From Stomoxys calcitrans (Eukaryota; Arthropoda; Insecta; Diptera; Muscidae), in NCBI RefSeq assembly GCF_963082655.1, contig NC_081552.1, positions 72,544,707-72,608,706 of the forward strand: a stretch of DNA of 64,000 bases, written 5' to 3'. Under the pieces are notes generated by a model. It was given only the letters and a program-made list of their open reading frames with translations, was not told the DNA's origin and made no database searches. The position numbers and the translations under genes are program-made. Positions within the stretch are counted from its first letter, which is position 1. Every line of letters starts with the position of its first letter. Positions 33,950 to 46,195 of the stretch are shown here, piece after piece.

Positions 33950-35479
33950 ACCCTCTTCCATAGGATGGTGGTGTACTAATTTAGTCATTCCATTGGTTAT
34001 TCATCGAAATATTGTATATACTATGTATATTCTTGATCGTTTTAACATTCTAAGTCGATTTAGTAATATCCTTCCGTCTGTCTGTTTGTCTGTCGAAATC
34101 GCGCTAACTTTAGAAGCATTAAAGCTAACCAGTTAAAATTTTGCAAAAATGCTATCTATCAATGTAGGTCATTTGGGATTGCAAATGGGCCATATCAGTT
34201 CATATTTTGTTGTAGAGGGCGCACATAAAGTTTTGCCTTCTTTCAACAGCCGTGTCAAGTATGGTCCAAATAGGTCCATAATCTGATATAGCTCCCATAT
34301 AAATGAAGCGACCTAATTAATTTCTTGAGCCTTTAGAGGGCACAATTATTATTCGATTTAGCTGAAATGTTGCCCGTAGAGCTCTGTTTCTTCAAAAATA
34401 CAGACTACATGTGATATAAATTGGTTTATAATTTAGTATATCTCCCACATAAACCGATCGGCCGATTTGACTCGTTGAACGCGTGAAGCTAGCTGCTTGA
34501 AATTTTGCACCGATACTTTATATGGATGTAGGTTGTTGAGGATTGCAAATGGTCCATATCGGTTTAGATTTAGATATAGCTCCCATATAAACCGAACTCC
34601 CGTTTTAACTTCTTGATCCCATACAAGTCGCAATTTTTCTCCGATTTGGTTGAAATTTTGCATGTGGTGTTCTGCTATGACTTCCAACAACCGTTCTAAC
34701 TATAGTCAAAATCGGTGTATAACATGATATAACTCCCATATAAACCGATCTCCCGATTTGACTTCCTGATACCTTTCAAGCCGCAATTTTGTTTGATTTT
34801 GCGGAAATTTTGCATGCGGATTTCCAACAACTGTGCCAAGTACGGTTCAAATCAGTCTACAACCTGATATAGCTCCCATATGAACCGCTCTCCCGAGTTG
34901 ACTTCTTGAGTTCTTACAAGCTTCAATTTGTGTCCGATATGGCTTAAATTGAGCACATAGTGTCTTGCTATGACTTTCAACAACTATGCTAAGTACGGTC
35001 CGAATCGGTCTATAACCTGATATAGCTCCCATATAAACCGATCTCCCGATTTGACATCTTGATGCCTTACGACTTCCAACAACTGTGCCAAGTACGGTTC
35101 AAATCCGTCTATAATCTGATATAGCTCAGATATAAACGGGTCTCTCGATTCGGTTCGTAGAAACTTAAAATTTTGCTGGTTTGACAGAAATTTTGTATGT
35201 AGAATAAAATTACGCCCTTCAACTGACATTATGTTGTGTAAATTTTTAGCAGTATCCATGGTGGATGGTGGTGGGTTCCCAAGATTCGGCCCGGCAGAGC
35301 TTAGAACGCTTTCACTTGTTATGACTTCCAACAGCAATAACAAGTACGGTCTATATCCGGCCATAGCTTGATTTAGCACCCATATATTTGAAAATGTCTT
35401 TCATAGAACATATCCAATGCGATTCACGATGGAGAGTACATAAGATTCGGCCCGGCCGAACTTAACGCGCTTTTGCTTG
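33950..35479 (+). mobile_element. Family A element, old, with a second 3' end
   Basis: The start TTATACCCTCTTCCATAGG lies at about 33956. The block ATATTCTTGATCG and CCGTCTGTCTGTTTGTCTG follows, then diverged units using the variant GATATAGCTCCCATATAAAC. A complete 3' end (GGTGGTGGGTTCCCAAG, palindrome, TTCACTTGTT) is reached at 35320. From 35321 array sequence restarts (ATGACTTCCAACAGC) and reaches a second 3' end (AGATTCGGCCCGGCCGAAC, CTTTTGCTTGTC) at 35479. This is the same tail-to-internal pattern as at 9203. Confidence 0.8.
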
Positions 35480-35539
35480 TCAACTTAAGTTTGTTATACA
35501 CAACTGGTTGGCAATGTGTATTCAGGCTGTCTTATGCAC

Positions 35540-36213
35540 TTTAGTCCACCACCATGGGATGGGGGTACCCTAATCTAGTCATTCCGTTTGTAACACCTTA
35601 AAATATAGATCTGAGACCTTACAGAGTCGATCTAGCCATGTCAGTCCGTCCGTCTATCGACAACAGCGCTCGAACGAATAAAGATATCCTCTTGAAATCC
35701 TGCCCCGATACTTCCTATCGTTCCGAGGTCGGGTTCCGGGTTTGCAAATGGGCCATATTAGTTCAGATTTGGATATAGAAACCCATTTTAAACCCATAGA
35801 GACCTCAATTCTCATCTGGTTTGGCTGAAGTTTTTCACAGAGACTTCTGTGAGTATGATCTGGGTCGGTTTCTAAACAGATGTGACTTCTTGAGACTTTA
35901 GAAGCTACAATTTTCATCGGATTTGGCTGAAATTTGGCGCAATAACTTCCGTTCTGACTTCCAACATCCGTGCTGAATATGATGCGAATCGGTTCACAAA
36001 CTGATATAGACCCCATATAAACCGATCCCCGGATATGACTAAATTTTGGCACAAGGACTTCTGTTCTGACTTCCAACATCCGTTTTGGGTACGGCCCGAA
36101 TCGGTCTATCAACTGACAGTTCAAATAGGAACTGAATAAGTAAAGGTAACTTTTCAGCAGAATCCATGTTGGTGGGTACCCAAGGTTCGACCCGGCCGTG
36201 CTTAACACGTTAT
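35540..36213 (+). mobile_element. Family A-like element, diverged subtype
   Basis: It starts near TCCACCACCATGGGATGGGG and has CTAGTCATTCCGTTTGTAAC, a short GTCY tract (CAGTCCGTCCGTC) and about three units. It ends GTTGGTGGGTACCC, GGTTCGACCCGGCCG and TTAACACG. The tail no longer reads ACTTGTT. Units use GTTCTGACTTCCAACATCCG. Confidence 0.65.
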
Positions 36214-37628
36214 ATTTCCCAGCCAAAATTAAATTTTGGCTCAGATTCTTTCACAAAAAATGCATAATTTTTTTGTTTTTGGTGACAACTTTGTTTAGTC
36301 AGTGGCAACATTGTTTACCAACTACCAAATTGGAAGCTGTTTTTTGTCGTTATCGATTTTGAAAATAATTTCTCTAACAAATAATTCAACTTGAAATTAA
36401 AACTGACAGAAAACCGAATTGGAAGGAGTAGTAGAAAAAAAACGAAACAATTTCCAATGCTCCGTATTGAATAAGATTATCGTCAGGGCAACGGGTGATG
36501 GTGTTTACACAAATGTGGGTTTCATTATTGCCCTTGGCTAAGCTTAAAAAAATGGCTAAAGTTTTGGGGGCTTTTTTGAAGGGTGCCTCTTGCTATGCTT
36601 CAAAACAGTAGCGAATTATGAATTTAAAGAATACCCTGGTGTAGGAAAAGGAAAAAATATATGCAAGAGAAAATTTATGAAGATATTTCGGTCTTTGTGA
36701 TTGCGGGATATAATATTTTTGCCAAATTTCATCACCATTGTTACAAATGCTTACCGCCGTTTGATGGATGAGTGAACAGCCAGCAGGTCGAGTGGCGCAG
36801 TGGAAGGCAGCCTGTTAACTGGGCAGTTGGAGGTTGTCGCTGCCAATGTAAAATAATTTCGCTTTTTTTTTAACAAGTTATGGAATTTTTGCGCTCAACT
36901 CCCGGGGGCTATATTTGATATTTTTTAACAACAAGAGCTGCAAACTTTGGCAGTTTAAATTATAATTTGCCATTTTCGTCGTTTTTGTTTTCGTTTGGAC
37001 AAAAATCTGTATTTGATTGAAATAAAATTGAATGATTGATATGACGCCGCAAAAATGACACAGTTTTACAATTTCAAGTAGAATTGAAATGTATTTTGAG
37101 GTTTTTTGTTCGAAACTTTGTATTATTCAATAAAATAAACAACAAGGGTGAGTGAGAGTGCGGTGTCGTTGTCTGTCTTTCGTTTTGTTTAATTTTTTTT
37201 TTTTTTTTGGTAGCATTTACATACAGTTATGCATACAAAGGTGTTTGGCCAAATAATGAAATCGTCATTAATTTACTGTAGCCCCTGTCCGTCTGGATGT
37301 GGAAGATCACACAAAAGATCGCACCTATCATAGATTTTGACCGAATGTATGTAGATGTGATTTCAATGTATGCCAGATAACTTAACTTTGAACCGCCTTC
37401 AAACATCAGCTTATCGTCATCCGAAAGTCGTCATGTGAACTGCCTTTCTAATCATTGGGCTAATTATAAACCATGAACTGTAGCTTCTTCATGTTGCAGG
37501 TCTTTGCCAGTGATAGCGGTGAATTTCAGTCCTCTAATCAAGAAAGAGTTAAAAATTAGGCAACTTTTAAAAATGAGAAAACAAGCAAGAGGAATAATTT
37601 CAAACTGCAGCCAAAAAAAAAAAACGTC
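36214..37628. other. No gene recognised
   Basis: AT-rich, with poly-T and poly-A tracts (near 37195 and 37610) and no repeat of the main families. A short piece near 36781-36830 (GTCGAGTGGCGCAGTGGAAG) looks like a tRNA A box, but no B box follows at the right distance. Confidence 0.45.
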
Positions 37629-38029
37629 TTAGTGGCTGGGCTGAGTAGGTAGTAGGTACTCTACTTGGAGGGAAGAAACTAAAGCCGAAAAATATGTGAC
37701 AATGTCCCCTTTCGGAAACGTCGTCGTCCATGTCGATGTGTTTGAGGAGACCCCGAAGGAATATGTTACACTAGAGAGGTTACCAAGATCAGAGAAGAAC
37801 CCTAGGGAAAGACCTGTGATCCTGAAGATCCCAACATGTTGTTCATGTGCTGCCATTTTTCGTCCCTATCCTCATCAAGATGCATTTGAAAGTTATCATT
37901 AAGTGGAATTTGCATGGGTGGCGTCATAGGCCCCATCACCTAGTTATGATCTTCCTAATCAGAGATCTCTTGCCCATAAAAACAAGTAGTTTATTTGGCT
38001 CAACATTGTTTGAAGTTGGTTACTGTTTA

Positions 38030-38330
38030 GAGTTCCTCTAAATTCTCGATGGCGGAAGCAACCTTACAAAACATTTCATTTGCTTTATCGTTATGGTACC
38101 GGAGCTTTTTAGTGATTCTATGCACTTCAATCATACTGACTTCGAATTCAAAAAAGCAAAGCACTGCCATACTCGTCACATAAATTCTGAGTTTTGGCAA
38201 CAGAAAATACTTTACAAAGATTTCTGTTGCCGTAATCGTTATATGGCATAGACCGATTTTCCGATTCCATCTTAGAACCATCTATGAAGATTGACATCTG
38301 ATTGCCTTTAAATACTTTTTTCACTGCTCA
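38030..38330 (-). pseudogene. LINE RNase H fragment
   Basis: On the minus strand the frame near 38300-38180 reads MSIFIDGSKMESENRS, the start of a LINE-encoded RNase H (F-x-DGSK, with the first catalytic Asp), followed by NRNLCKVFSVAKTQ. The region 37629-38030 upstream on plus may hold more of the same decayed element, but I cannot identify it. No RT is attached. Confidence 0.5.
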
Positions 38331-38582
38331 ATCTTCCGTGTTGGAAATGCATATGCGGAAAATCCCATGATTTCCTTGAATAGCCTTAAAGATCGTGCAT
38401 TAGGGCGGATTAATTTTTATTTGAGAGAGAGTTAAACTGGCCAAGCTGTTGGCAAAATTGTAAGGATAAATTCGAAGATATTTTGCCATTGGTCTAACAC
38501 CAAAATCGAACTTTCAGTTTTCAACAACAAATTTTAGTTTTGCACCAAAAAGGCCCGATCTTCCTTATTTATCATTAACTAA

Positions 38583-38946
38583 CGTTACGTAAGACCGGGC
38601 CGAATCTTATAAACCCTTCATCTTGGATCGAATGTTCTTTGAATGACATTTTCAAAAATACACGAGCTATATTGAGTTAAAGACCAATTTTGACCACACT
38701 TGCCAGTTTCCTTATATTCTCAGTCAAATTTAATAGATTGAGCACTCTGCAGGCTCAAGAAGTCAAATTGGGCGATCGGTTTGTATGGAAGCTCTATCAG
38801 GTTATGGACCGATTCGCACCATACTTGGCACGGCTGTTGGAAGTCATAGCAAAACGTCACCCAAATCGGATAATTATTACGTCCTCTAGAGGCCCAAAAT
38901 ATCAAATCGGGAGATTGGTTTTTATGGCAGCTATTTTAGATTATGA
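38583..38946 (-). mobile_element. Family A fragment truncated by a SINE
   Basis: The left side carries the decayed 3' end (GACCGGGCCGAATCTTATAA, ACCCTTCATCTTGG), then one and a half units (AGGTTATGGACCGATTCGCA). It stops at 38946 where the SINE head begins. Confidence 0.7.
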
Positions 38947-39239
38947 GAAGCCAACGTAGCACAGAGGTTCACATGTCCGCCTATGATGCTGAACACCTAG
39001 GTTCGAATCCTGGCGAGAATATCTGAAGTAATTTTCAGCGTCGACATCTTTGAGGTACTATGCTATGTTAAAACATCTCCCCAAATGGGTTTGCTACTGC
39101 GGCACGCCGATCGGACTCGGCTATAAAAAGGAGGCCTCTTATCATTGAGCTTAATCTTGAATCGGACAACATTCGTTGATATGTGAGAAGTTTGCCGCTC
39201 TTCCTTAATGGAATGTTCATGAACAAATTTCCATTGGAT
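38947..39239 (+). mobile_element. tRNA-derived SINE, copy 4
   Basis: GTAGCACAGAGGTTCA (A box), AGGTTCGAATCCTGGCGAG (perfect B box), then GCACGCCGATCGGACTCGGC, CTATAAAAAGGAGG, TTAATCTTGAATCGGAC and CCTTAATGGAATGTTCATG. Full length and same order as the copy at 25686. It abuts family A on the left. Confidence 0.85.
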
Positions 39240-41105
39240 TTCGTTCAATATGAAGTTCTGGAATCGGCGATTACCACTCTTTGAGGCGTACTTCTTGCCA
39301 CACCGCTTTTACCAACCCTCACGAAAATTCGGGTTATCAGGAAAATTCGGGTTATCCGTGTGTCTAGAGCTGCGATTATTGATATCCATGAATACCACCA
39401 TGGTGTACTAAATTAGGAAAACGTCTGGACACTTTAAACAATTTTGGAGCGGCATTTATCGATCATATCTCCACGTTGTTATATGGCCCCTCGAAGCAGT
39501 CTTGGCTTACACTGAGATGAGATGTCGGCTGGAGAGTGTGTACCCCCCATGCTGTTTTGCCGAAATATATCATCCCCATATGCAGCTGCTGTGACTAATT
39601 CGATTTTTTTATTCCATCGCCTATTCTCATTGGCCTCTAGTCGTGCTGGGGCCTTTGCCAGAGTGGCTTCCAACTCTTTACAGAATTGACTCCTGGTATA
39701 ATTAACTCACGGCATTCGTTCCAGCCTTTTGCCATGTTCTCTCTATTATTGAAATATCGAAATGTTTCCTTCGTGCCTTTCCAAATACTTTCAGTTACTC
39801 AATATAATGTTATACCCATAGTGACCACACATACAGACCATCAAAGACTCCGGAAATTTGTAATTGAAGTGAAGATGTATCCCCTAAACAACAATTTTTT
39901 ATGGATTACACACAAAAATTCCACAGAATTAACTCAGCCATTGGTGGTGAATGAATATCGACCATGCAGATTGATAACTACTCAATAGCAGCATAATTAT
40001 AGTTTCCCCAATTTTTAATAGAGCATATGCTAGGTACAATATGGGAATTTTGTAACAATGTTGCCACTTCAATTGTTTTATATCCCCTTTCATTGTTTTT
40101 GTGCATGGCTCTTGTTGAAAATAACCTTAAAAAATTGCATAATTATCTAACCAACCTATATAAGAAACTTACAAAAAAATAAACACACGTACAAACACAG
40201 GAAAAAAGATGATACTATTGGAGCATTTGATTGTGGCTGTAACGAAAAGTAGCCGCATCAGTTCATTGGGGGTTTTTTTGTTGTTTTTTTTGTTCGTTTT
40301 GTTAGGTGGTGAACTGCAAATTTCAAAAAGACGTTAGAAAGACATTCGAACATTTTCAACGATAGAAGTGTGGGAAGGCGTAGCAGCAACAACATCAGCA
40401 GCTAACAAAATCTGCAGCAGATGATGTTATGCTCTCCGTTGTAGAGAAGCTACGTACAAATCGTGATAAAGCGATAATTTCTTTTGAAATGCATAATTTC
40501 ACTTTCATTTACAACCACCATGGACAGCCAGGCGGCATCAACGGCAGTCGACAACACAAGCGACAGCAACATTTTAACCCAGCAACAACAGCGCCAGCAA
40601 TCAAAACAGAAATATTCCCAACAATGGGGGCAAAAATTAGGAAAAACAACAGAAATTTACTACCAGAGTTGCCACCGATAGAGCAGGTAGTAGTAACGCA
40701 CTAAATGTACACAAATGAAGTCAGTTTTAACAGGGCAAAAGAGAAGATCACGACGAAAAAAGCCAAAAGGAATTCTTGATCGAAATTTTGTGAGGAGTTG
40801 GAAGGCACCAGTGTTTTCACTGTGGAACCTTGAACAACTTGGAGGAGAAGAGTAAAAAAGTGAAAAGGAAATGCTGGACAACATTCTGGGAGTAATTGGA
40901 GGGCAGTGGTGAGGCATCTAGGCAGCAAAAGATTTGGCCAGCATGCTTAACTTAATAGGAGAGCCAGGAGACAGGTGTGTTTCTAATAGAAACACATTTA
41001 GAAAGGGCGCTGTCTTCAGACATAGAGTGTATTTAGAGTGTACGCTGTACGCAACTTCCAGCCGTTTAAATCGACCATCCTGCAGTGCACTCAACCAAAT
41101 TTGTT
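39240..41105. other. Mostly unassigned; one small frame at 40501-40681
   Basis: No repeat family is evident. At 40519 an ATG in the context ACCACCATGG opens a 53-codon frame reading MDSQAASTAVDNTSDSN, then LTQQQQRQQSKQ, ending at TAG 40679-40681. The glutamine-rich start is like N termini of insect nuclear proteins, but short CAG/CAA tracts are common in fly DNA and no splice donor fits before the stop. I do not call a gene. Confidence 0.3.
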
Positions 41106-41281
41106 ATTCAAAGCAATAACAATGTTTGCTAAAACAGCAGTTTTTGAAAATGGGAAAGCAGACATTATTGCTGTTTCAGCAAACATAGGTCTGCTGTGTT
41201 AGCAAACATTTCGGTCAGCTAAAACAGCCAACAAATCTGCTGTTTTAAGTACTAAAATCTGCTGAAAAAAATGCTATGCAA

Positions 41282-42297
41282 TTTTTATACCCTCCACCAT
41301 AGGATGGGGGTATACTAATTTCGTCATTCTGTTTGTAACACCTCGAAATAAGCGTCTGAGACCCCATAAAGTATATATGTTCTTGATCGTCATGCCGTTT
41401 TAAGTCGATCTAGCCATGTCCGTCCGTCCGTCTGTCTGTCGAAAGCATGCTAACTTTCGAAGGAATAAAGCAAGCCTCTTGAAATTTTGCACAAATTCTT
41501 TTTATTAGTGTAGGTCGGTTGGAATTGCAAATGGGCCAAGCGGTCCATGTTTTGATATAGCTGCCATATAATCCGATCTTGGGTCTTGACTTCTTGAGCC
41601 TCTAGAGGGCACAATTCTCGTCGGATTTGACAATTTTGCACAAAGTGTTTAATTATAACTTTCAACAACTGTGCTAGTTATGGTTCAAATCGGTTCATAA
41701 CCTGATATAGCTGCCATATAAGCTGATCTTGGATCTTGACTTCTTGAGTCAATAGAGCTCGCAATTCTGATCCGATTTGGCTGAAATTTTGCACGAGGTA
41801 TTTTGTTATGACTTCTAATAACTGTGCTGATTATGGCGCAAATCGGTTCATAACTTGATATAGCTGCCATATAAGCTGATCTTGGATCTTGACTTCTTGA
41901 GTCAATAGAACTCGCAATTCTCATCCGATTTGGCAGAAATTTGGTACCACGGCTTTTCTCATGACCTGCAACATACGTGTCTAAAATGGTCTGAATCGAT
42001 CAATAGCTTGTTACATCTCCCATATAAACCTATCTCCCGATTTTGCTTCTTGAGCCCCTACAAGGCGCAATTCTTGTCAGAATGAACTGAAATATTACAC
42101 AAGGACTTCTACAATGTTCAGCATTCATTTATGGTCCGTATCGGACTATAACTTGATGTAGCTCTAATAGCATAACAGCTCTTATTCATTATTCTTTGTT
42201 TGCCTAAAAAGAGATACAGCGCATAGAACTCGACAAATGCGATCGATGGTGGAGGGAATATAAGATTCGGCCCGGCCTGTTTGTCTGTTACTTGTTT
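41282..42297 (+). mobile_element. Family A element
   Basis: TTTTTATACCCTCCACCATAG start, GTATATATGTTCTTGATCGT, CCGTCCGTCCGTCTGTCTGT, about five units of 150-153 bases (two with TTGAGTCAATAGARCTCGC nearly identical), then GGTGGAGGGAATATAAG, TTCGGCCCGGCC and GTTACTTGTT. The second arm of the 3' palindrome has been replaced by TGTTTGTCTG. Confidence 0.85.
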
Positions 42298-42726
42298 TGA
42301 TTACTTTACGAATTTTTTTAGAAATTTTTGTGGGAAGAGATCATTTATTAGTATTTATATTACTGTAAAGAAGCTACCTGATCCATCCATGGATACAGCC
42401 AGAAATATTAGTCTGCTAATAACCGCATACAATGTCTGCTGGTATAAATTAAAAATTTAAAACTTTTGAAAAAATCCATTTAAAATTGTTTAACTTCTAA
42501 ACAATAATTAAGGATTTTGCAGTATATTATTTAAAAAATTAGGATTTAATTTTTTGTTTAAAAGCAAAGTTATAACAGTAGTAGATATTTTATATGCAGT
42601 TATTTAAATTCGATCAAAAATTAGCATATCGTTGAAAATTTGAAAAAATTTTACACTATATGATGGTAAAATTGAAAGATAGGATAGAGAATAAAAATTT
42701 TGAAATATTTAGGACATATTTGACCT
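42298..42726. other. Unassigned AT-rich interval between two insertions
   Basis: Very AT-rich; includes CAGACTAATATTTC-type and GTCTGCTGG pieces in keeping with the CAGCA-rich element, but no alignable partner is seen. Confidence 0.3.
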
Positions 42727-44199
42727 TTTTAATACCCACCACCGACGGATGGGGGTATATTCATTTTGTCATTCCATTTGCAACACATCGAAATATCCAT
42801 TTCCTACCCTATAAAGTATATATATTCTTGATCAGCGTAAAAATTTAAGACGATCTAGACATGTCCGTCCGTCTGTCTGTTGAAATCACGCTGAAACTTT
42901 GCACAGATTCTTTTTTTGTCCATAAGCAGGTTAAGTTCGAAGATGGGCTATATCAGACTATATCTTAATATAGCCCCCATATAGACCGATCCGCCGATTT
43001 AGGGTCTTAGGCCAATAAAAGCCACATTTATTATCCGATTTTGCTGAAATTTGGGACAGTGAGTTGTCTTAGGCCCTTTGACATCCTCCGTCAATTTGGC
43101 TCAGATCACTTCACATTTGGACTTAGCTGCCATATAGACCGATCCTCCGATTTAGGGTCTTAGGCCCATAAAAGCCACATTTATTATCCGATTTTGCCGA
43201 AATTTGGGACAGTGAATTGTCTTATGCCCTTCGACATCCTTCGCCAATTTGGCTCAGATCGGTCCAGATTTGGATATAGCTGTCATATAGACCGATCCTC
43301 CGATTTAGGGTCTTTGGCCCATAACAGCCACATTTATTATCCGATTTTGCTGAAATTTGGGACAGTGAGTTGTGTTAAGCCCTTCGACATCCTTCGTCAA
43401 TTTGGCCCAAATCGGTCCAGATTTGGATATAGCTGCCATATAGACCGATCCTCCGAATTAGGGTCTTAGGCCTACAAAAGCCACATTTGTTATCCCATTT
43501 TGCTGAAATTCGGGACAGTGAATTGTGTTAGGACCATCGACATCCTTCGCCAATTTGGCCCAGATCGGTCCAGATTTGGATATAGCTGCCATATAGACCG
43601 ATATCTTGATTTAAGGTTTTGTGCCCATAAAATGCTCATTTATTGTCCGATGTCGCCGAAATTTGAGACAGTGAGTTAAATTAAGCCCCTTAACACACTT
43701 CTGCAATATCGCACAGATCGGTTCATATAGCTGCCATATAGACTGATATCTAGGTTTTAGGTTTTGGAGCCATAAAAGAGGCATTTATTGTCCGACGTCG
43801 CTGAAATTTGAGACAGTGAGTTAAGTTAGGCTCTTCGACGTCCTTCTTCAATTTTGCTCAGATCGGTCCAGATTGGAATATAGCTGCCATATAGACCGAT
43901 CTCTCAATTTAAGGTTTTGGGCCCATAAAAGAGATATTTATTGCCCGATTTCACTGAAATTTGACACAGTGACATATGATAGGCTTTCGAGATCCGTGTC
44001 GAATATGGTACAGATCGGTTTATTTTTAGATATAGCTACTGTACTTATTAGTATTTGGTCCAAATCGGTCCAATAACTGATATGGGGCATAAGGTATGAA
44101 AGTTTCACCGAATTTTGATGAAAGGTGCTATACATATATACCCGAGGTGGGGGGTATCCAAAGTTCGGCCTGGCCGAACTTAACGCCTTTTTACTTGTT
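42727..44199 (+). mobile_element. Family B element, full length
   Basis: Start TTAATACCCACCACCGACGG with hairpin partner GGGGGTATA; 5' block GCAACACATCGAAATATCC, AAGTATATATATTCTTGATC, GACGATCTAGACATGTCCG with a short GTCY tract; then about seven units with GAAATTTGGGACAGTGA and GATATAGCTGCCATATAGAC at about 150-base spacing. It ends GAGGTGGGGGGTATCC (inverting the 5' end), TTCGGCCTGGCCGAA and CCTTTTTACTTGTT. It gives the type structure of family B. No protein. Confidence 0.85.
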
Positions 44200-44572
44200 T
44201 CTTCTAACATCCCCGTCATAATTAAGCAGCTGTAATTTTCAGCAAACAAGAGTCTTTTCTGCAGCAAACCTGCTCTCTGAAATTGCAGAACTACTTCTGT
44301 AATAGGAGAACTACTGCTACAATAGCAGCAAAATTAACTACTAATATTCAGCAGACAGTGTTTGCTATTTTCAGAAATCTTTTTTCTATGAGTGTAGTAT
44401 TTCAGACTTCCTTCATTTGCCTTCATACCTCAGGCTTTCACCATTTGCCTTCATACCGGAAGCATAGAAAGATGTCTGACTGATCTATATCGCTAAAATC
44501 AGTCATCGATTCAAAGTTCCACCAGTCGTCGATTCAGACTTCCACCATTTGCCTTCATACCGGAAGCATAGA

Positions 44573-44774
44573 AGTGTTGTGTGTGGCCCACTATAGATAT
44601 ACGACATCTATCTTTCTCTCAATTTCCAATGTTTTGAATCGATGACTGATTTTAGCGATATAGATCAGTCAGACATCACTGATCTATATCGCTAAAATCA
44701 GTCATCGATTCAAAACATTGGAAATTGAGAGAAAAATAGATGTCGTATATCTATAGTGGGCCACACACAACACT
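44573..44774. repeat. Near-perfect 202-bp palindrome (97-bp arms, 8-base loop)
   Basis: The arms 44573-44669 and 44678-44774 pair base for base with one mismatch seen (ATCTTTCTCTC against GAGAGAAAAATAG). The outer ends read AGTGTTGTGTGTGGCCC and GGGCCACACACAACACT. A partial third copy of the inner arm (TGATCTATATCGCTAAAATC) lies at about 44481-44500, and CACCATTTGCCTTCATACCG is repeated at about 44440 and 44543. Such symmetry suggests a recent origin. The right arm overlaps the end of the decayed LINE that follows. Confidence 0.95.
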
Positions 44775-44967
44775 CTTACATCAAAGATATGCGTGATAGG
44801 ATTGGAACAATTCTTGACGCATATAACGATTACGTCAATCGGTGAATGGTCTCCAATCAGCGTCTCTAGTTCCCTGCGTCGCCCAGCCCTCTGACTGCAG
44901 TCAAAGAACAAATTTTCGGCGTCGTCTTTGACTTCGTACACCCAGGTGTAAGATGTGCACTTACCTA

Positions 44968-45036
44968 GATAACATCTGGGTTAGATAGGCCAGATTACAT
45001 CTGGGTTAGATAGGCCAGATAACATCTGGGTTAGAT
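44968..45036. repeat. 25-bp tandem repeat, about 2.8 units
   Basis: The unit ACATCTGGGTTAGATAGGCC plus AGATA recurs at 44970, 44995 and 45020. It lies inside the LINE remnant and is probably a local slippage product. Confidence 0.85.
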
Positions 45037-45984
45037 ATGTAGAAGTTCACGTGCCTGTGCCTCCTGTCTCTCCACGCCTGTATACCTGGCATAAGTCGGT
45101 GTGCCCATATTGCCCGTGTCTCGTTTATTTATCTCTGTGGCCATCTTTGGATGGTCTCTTCTTCTATACCTCGTGCGAGGTTAGTATGATCCACGCTCTC
45201 ATGTTTGGTTCTAAAGATCCTGTGTCGCTTCATTGCGAGGATATCAATGGCGGTTATGCCTGCGACTACAAGGTCGGCTTCTCCTGATACCCTGTGATAG
45301 GCTGATGTGACTTGTAGCGCTGTGGTTCTTTGCACTGAAAGTTCTCCTTGCTATCGTCTGCGTCTCTAGGGTCGGCGCTCATATTTCGGAGCCATGCAGC
45401 AAATACTGTTAGTGGTGTCCGTTAGTATACTTCTCTTGCTTGGAAGAGGTCCGCCATAAGTCTGCTTAGCTGCGAGATTATATCCGCTGCTTTCGTTGTC
45501 GACGTTAATTTGGAATCCAGTCCCATCCCTAGTCGATATGATAATGTCGTCTATATGCATCTCTATCTCCAGAGGCATTTGCCGTCTTGTCAGCAGCACC
45601 ACCAGCTCTGTTTTATGCATGGCCAGTTGTAGTCAATGTGAGTCCAACCAATTCTTTGTGCAGATTATAATTTGGCGGAGTTTGCGTTGGGCCTCTTACA
45701 TGCTACTTGCCTTTATCACTGCTGCGATGTCGTCAGGTATGTCTATTTTTTTAATCTCGTCATAGTTTGCATTCCAAAGGTCTGGCCTCAATATGGATCC
45801 CTGAGCGGCTCCTGAGATCACTTGCATCCTTTCTGTGCCTTGGATCGTGTCGTAGATTAGTAGTACCCGATTTTTTAGGTAGTTCTTCAATACTATCACC
45901 AAGTACCTAGGTACGTAGAAGATAGTCTATAAGGCTTGAATCACATCTGCCCACCTCGGGCTGTTAAAGGCATTCTTGATTTCT

Positions 45985-46195
45985 ATACTCATAGAAAAAA
46001 TTTGCTGAAAATAGCAAACACTGCCTGCTGAATATTAGTAGTTAGTTTTGCTGCTATTGTCGCATTAGTCCTGCTATTACTGCAGTAGTTCTGCAATTTC
46101 AGAGCAGCAGGCATACTGCCGAAAATTCTGTTGTTTTGCTGCTTTCCCATTTTCAGCAGTCAAAAACGGATGAAATATTTTTGCTGTTTTGAATA
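45985..46195 (-). mobile_element. CAGCA-rich small element, uninterrupted copy
   Basis: It begins near ACTCATAGAAAAAATTTGC and holds alternating TGCTG/CAGCA phrases (CAAACACTGCCTGCTGAATA, TTTTGCTGCTATTGTCGC, GTTCTGCAATTTCAGAGCAG) up to about 46195, where LINE sequence (QYGF) resumes. Length is about 210 bases. Its insertion splits the R1-like LINE. Confidence 0.65.

Larger units (their letters stand above)
41106..44398 (+). mobile_element. CAGCA-rich small element, split by family A and family B insertions
   Basis: The left piece (41106-41281) is built of GCTAAAACAGCAG, GAAAATGGGAAAGCAG and TCTGCTGTTTTAAG. The right piece (about 44222-44398) has ATTTTCAGCAAACAAG, GAAATTGCAGAACTAC, CAATAGCAGCAAAATTAACT and TTTTTTCTATGAGTG. 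The copy at 45985-46195 (reverse) contains both parts contiguously (GAAAATGGGAAAGCAG … CAGAACTACTGCAG … CAGCAAATTTTTTCTATGAG). The interval holds family A (41282-42297), about 430 bases of unclear origin and family B (42727-44199). Ends resembling TATGAGT/ACTCATA may be its termini. Class unknown. Confidence 0.55.

Noticed and set aside
36781..36850. tRNA-like A box (GTCGAGTGGCGCAGTGG)
   Set aside because: No B box (GGTTCGAATCC) follows at a suitable distance.
40501..40681. Glutamine-rich frame with good start context as a first exon
   Set aside because: Only 53 codons, ended by a stop with no usable donor before it; Q-rich runs arise from CAA/CAG tracts common in fly DNA.
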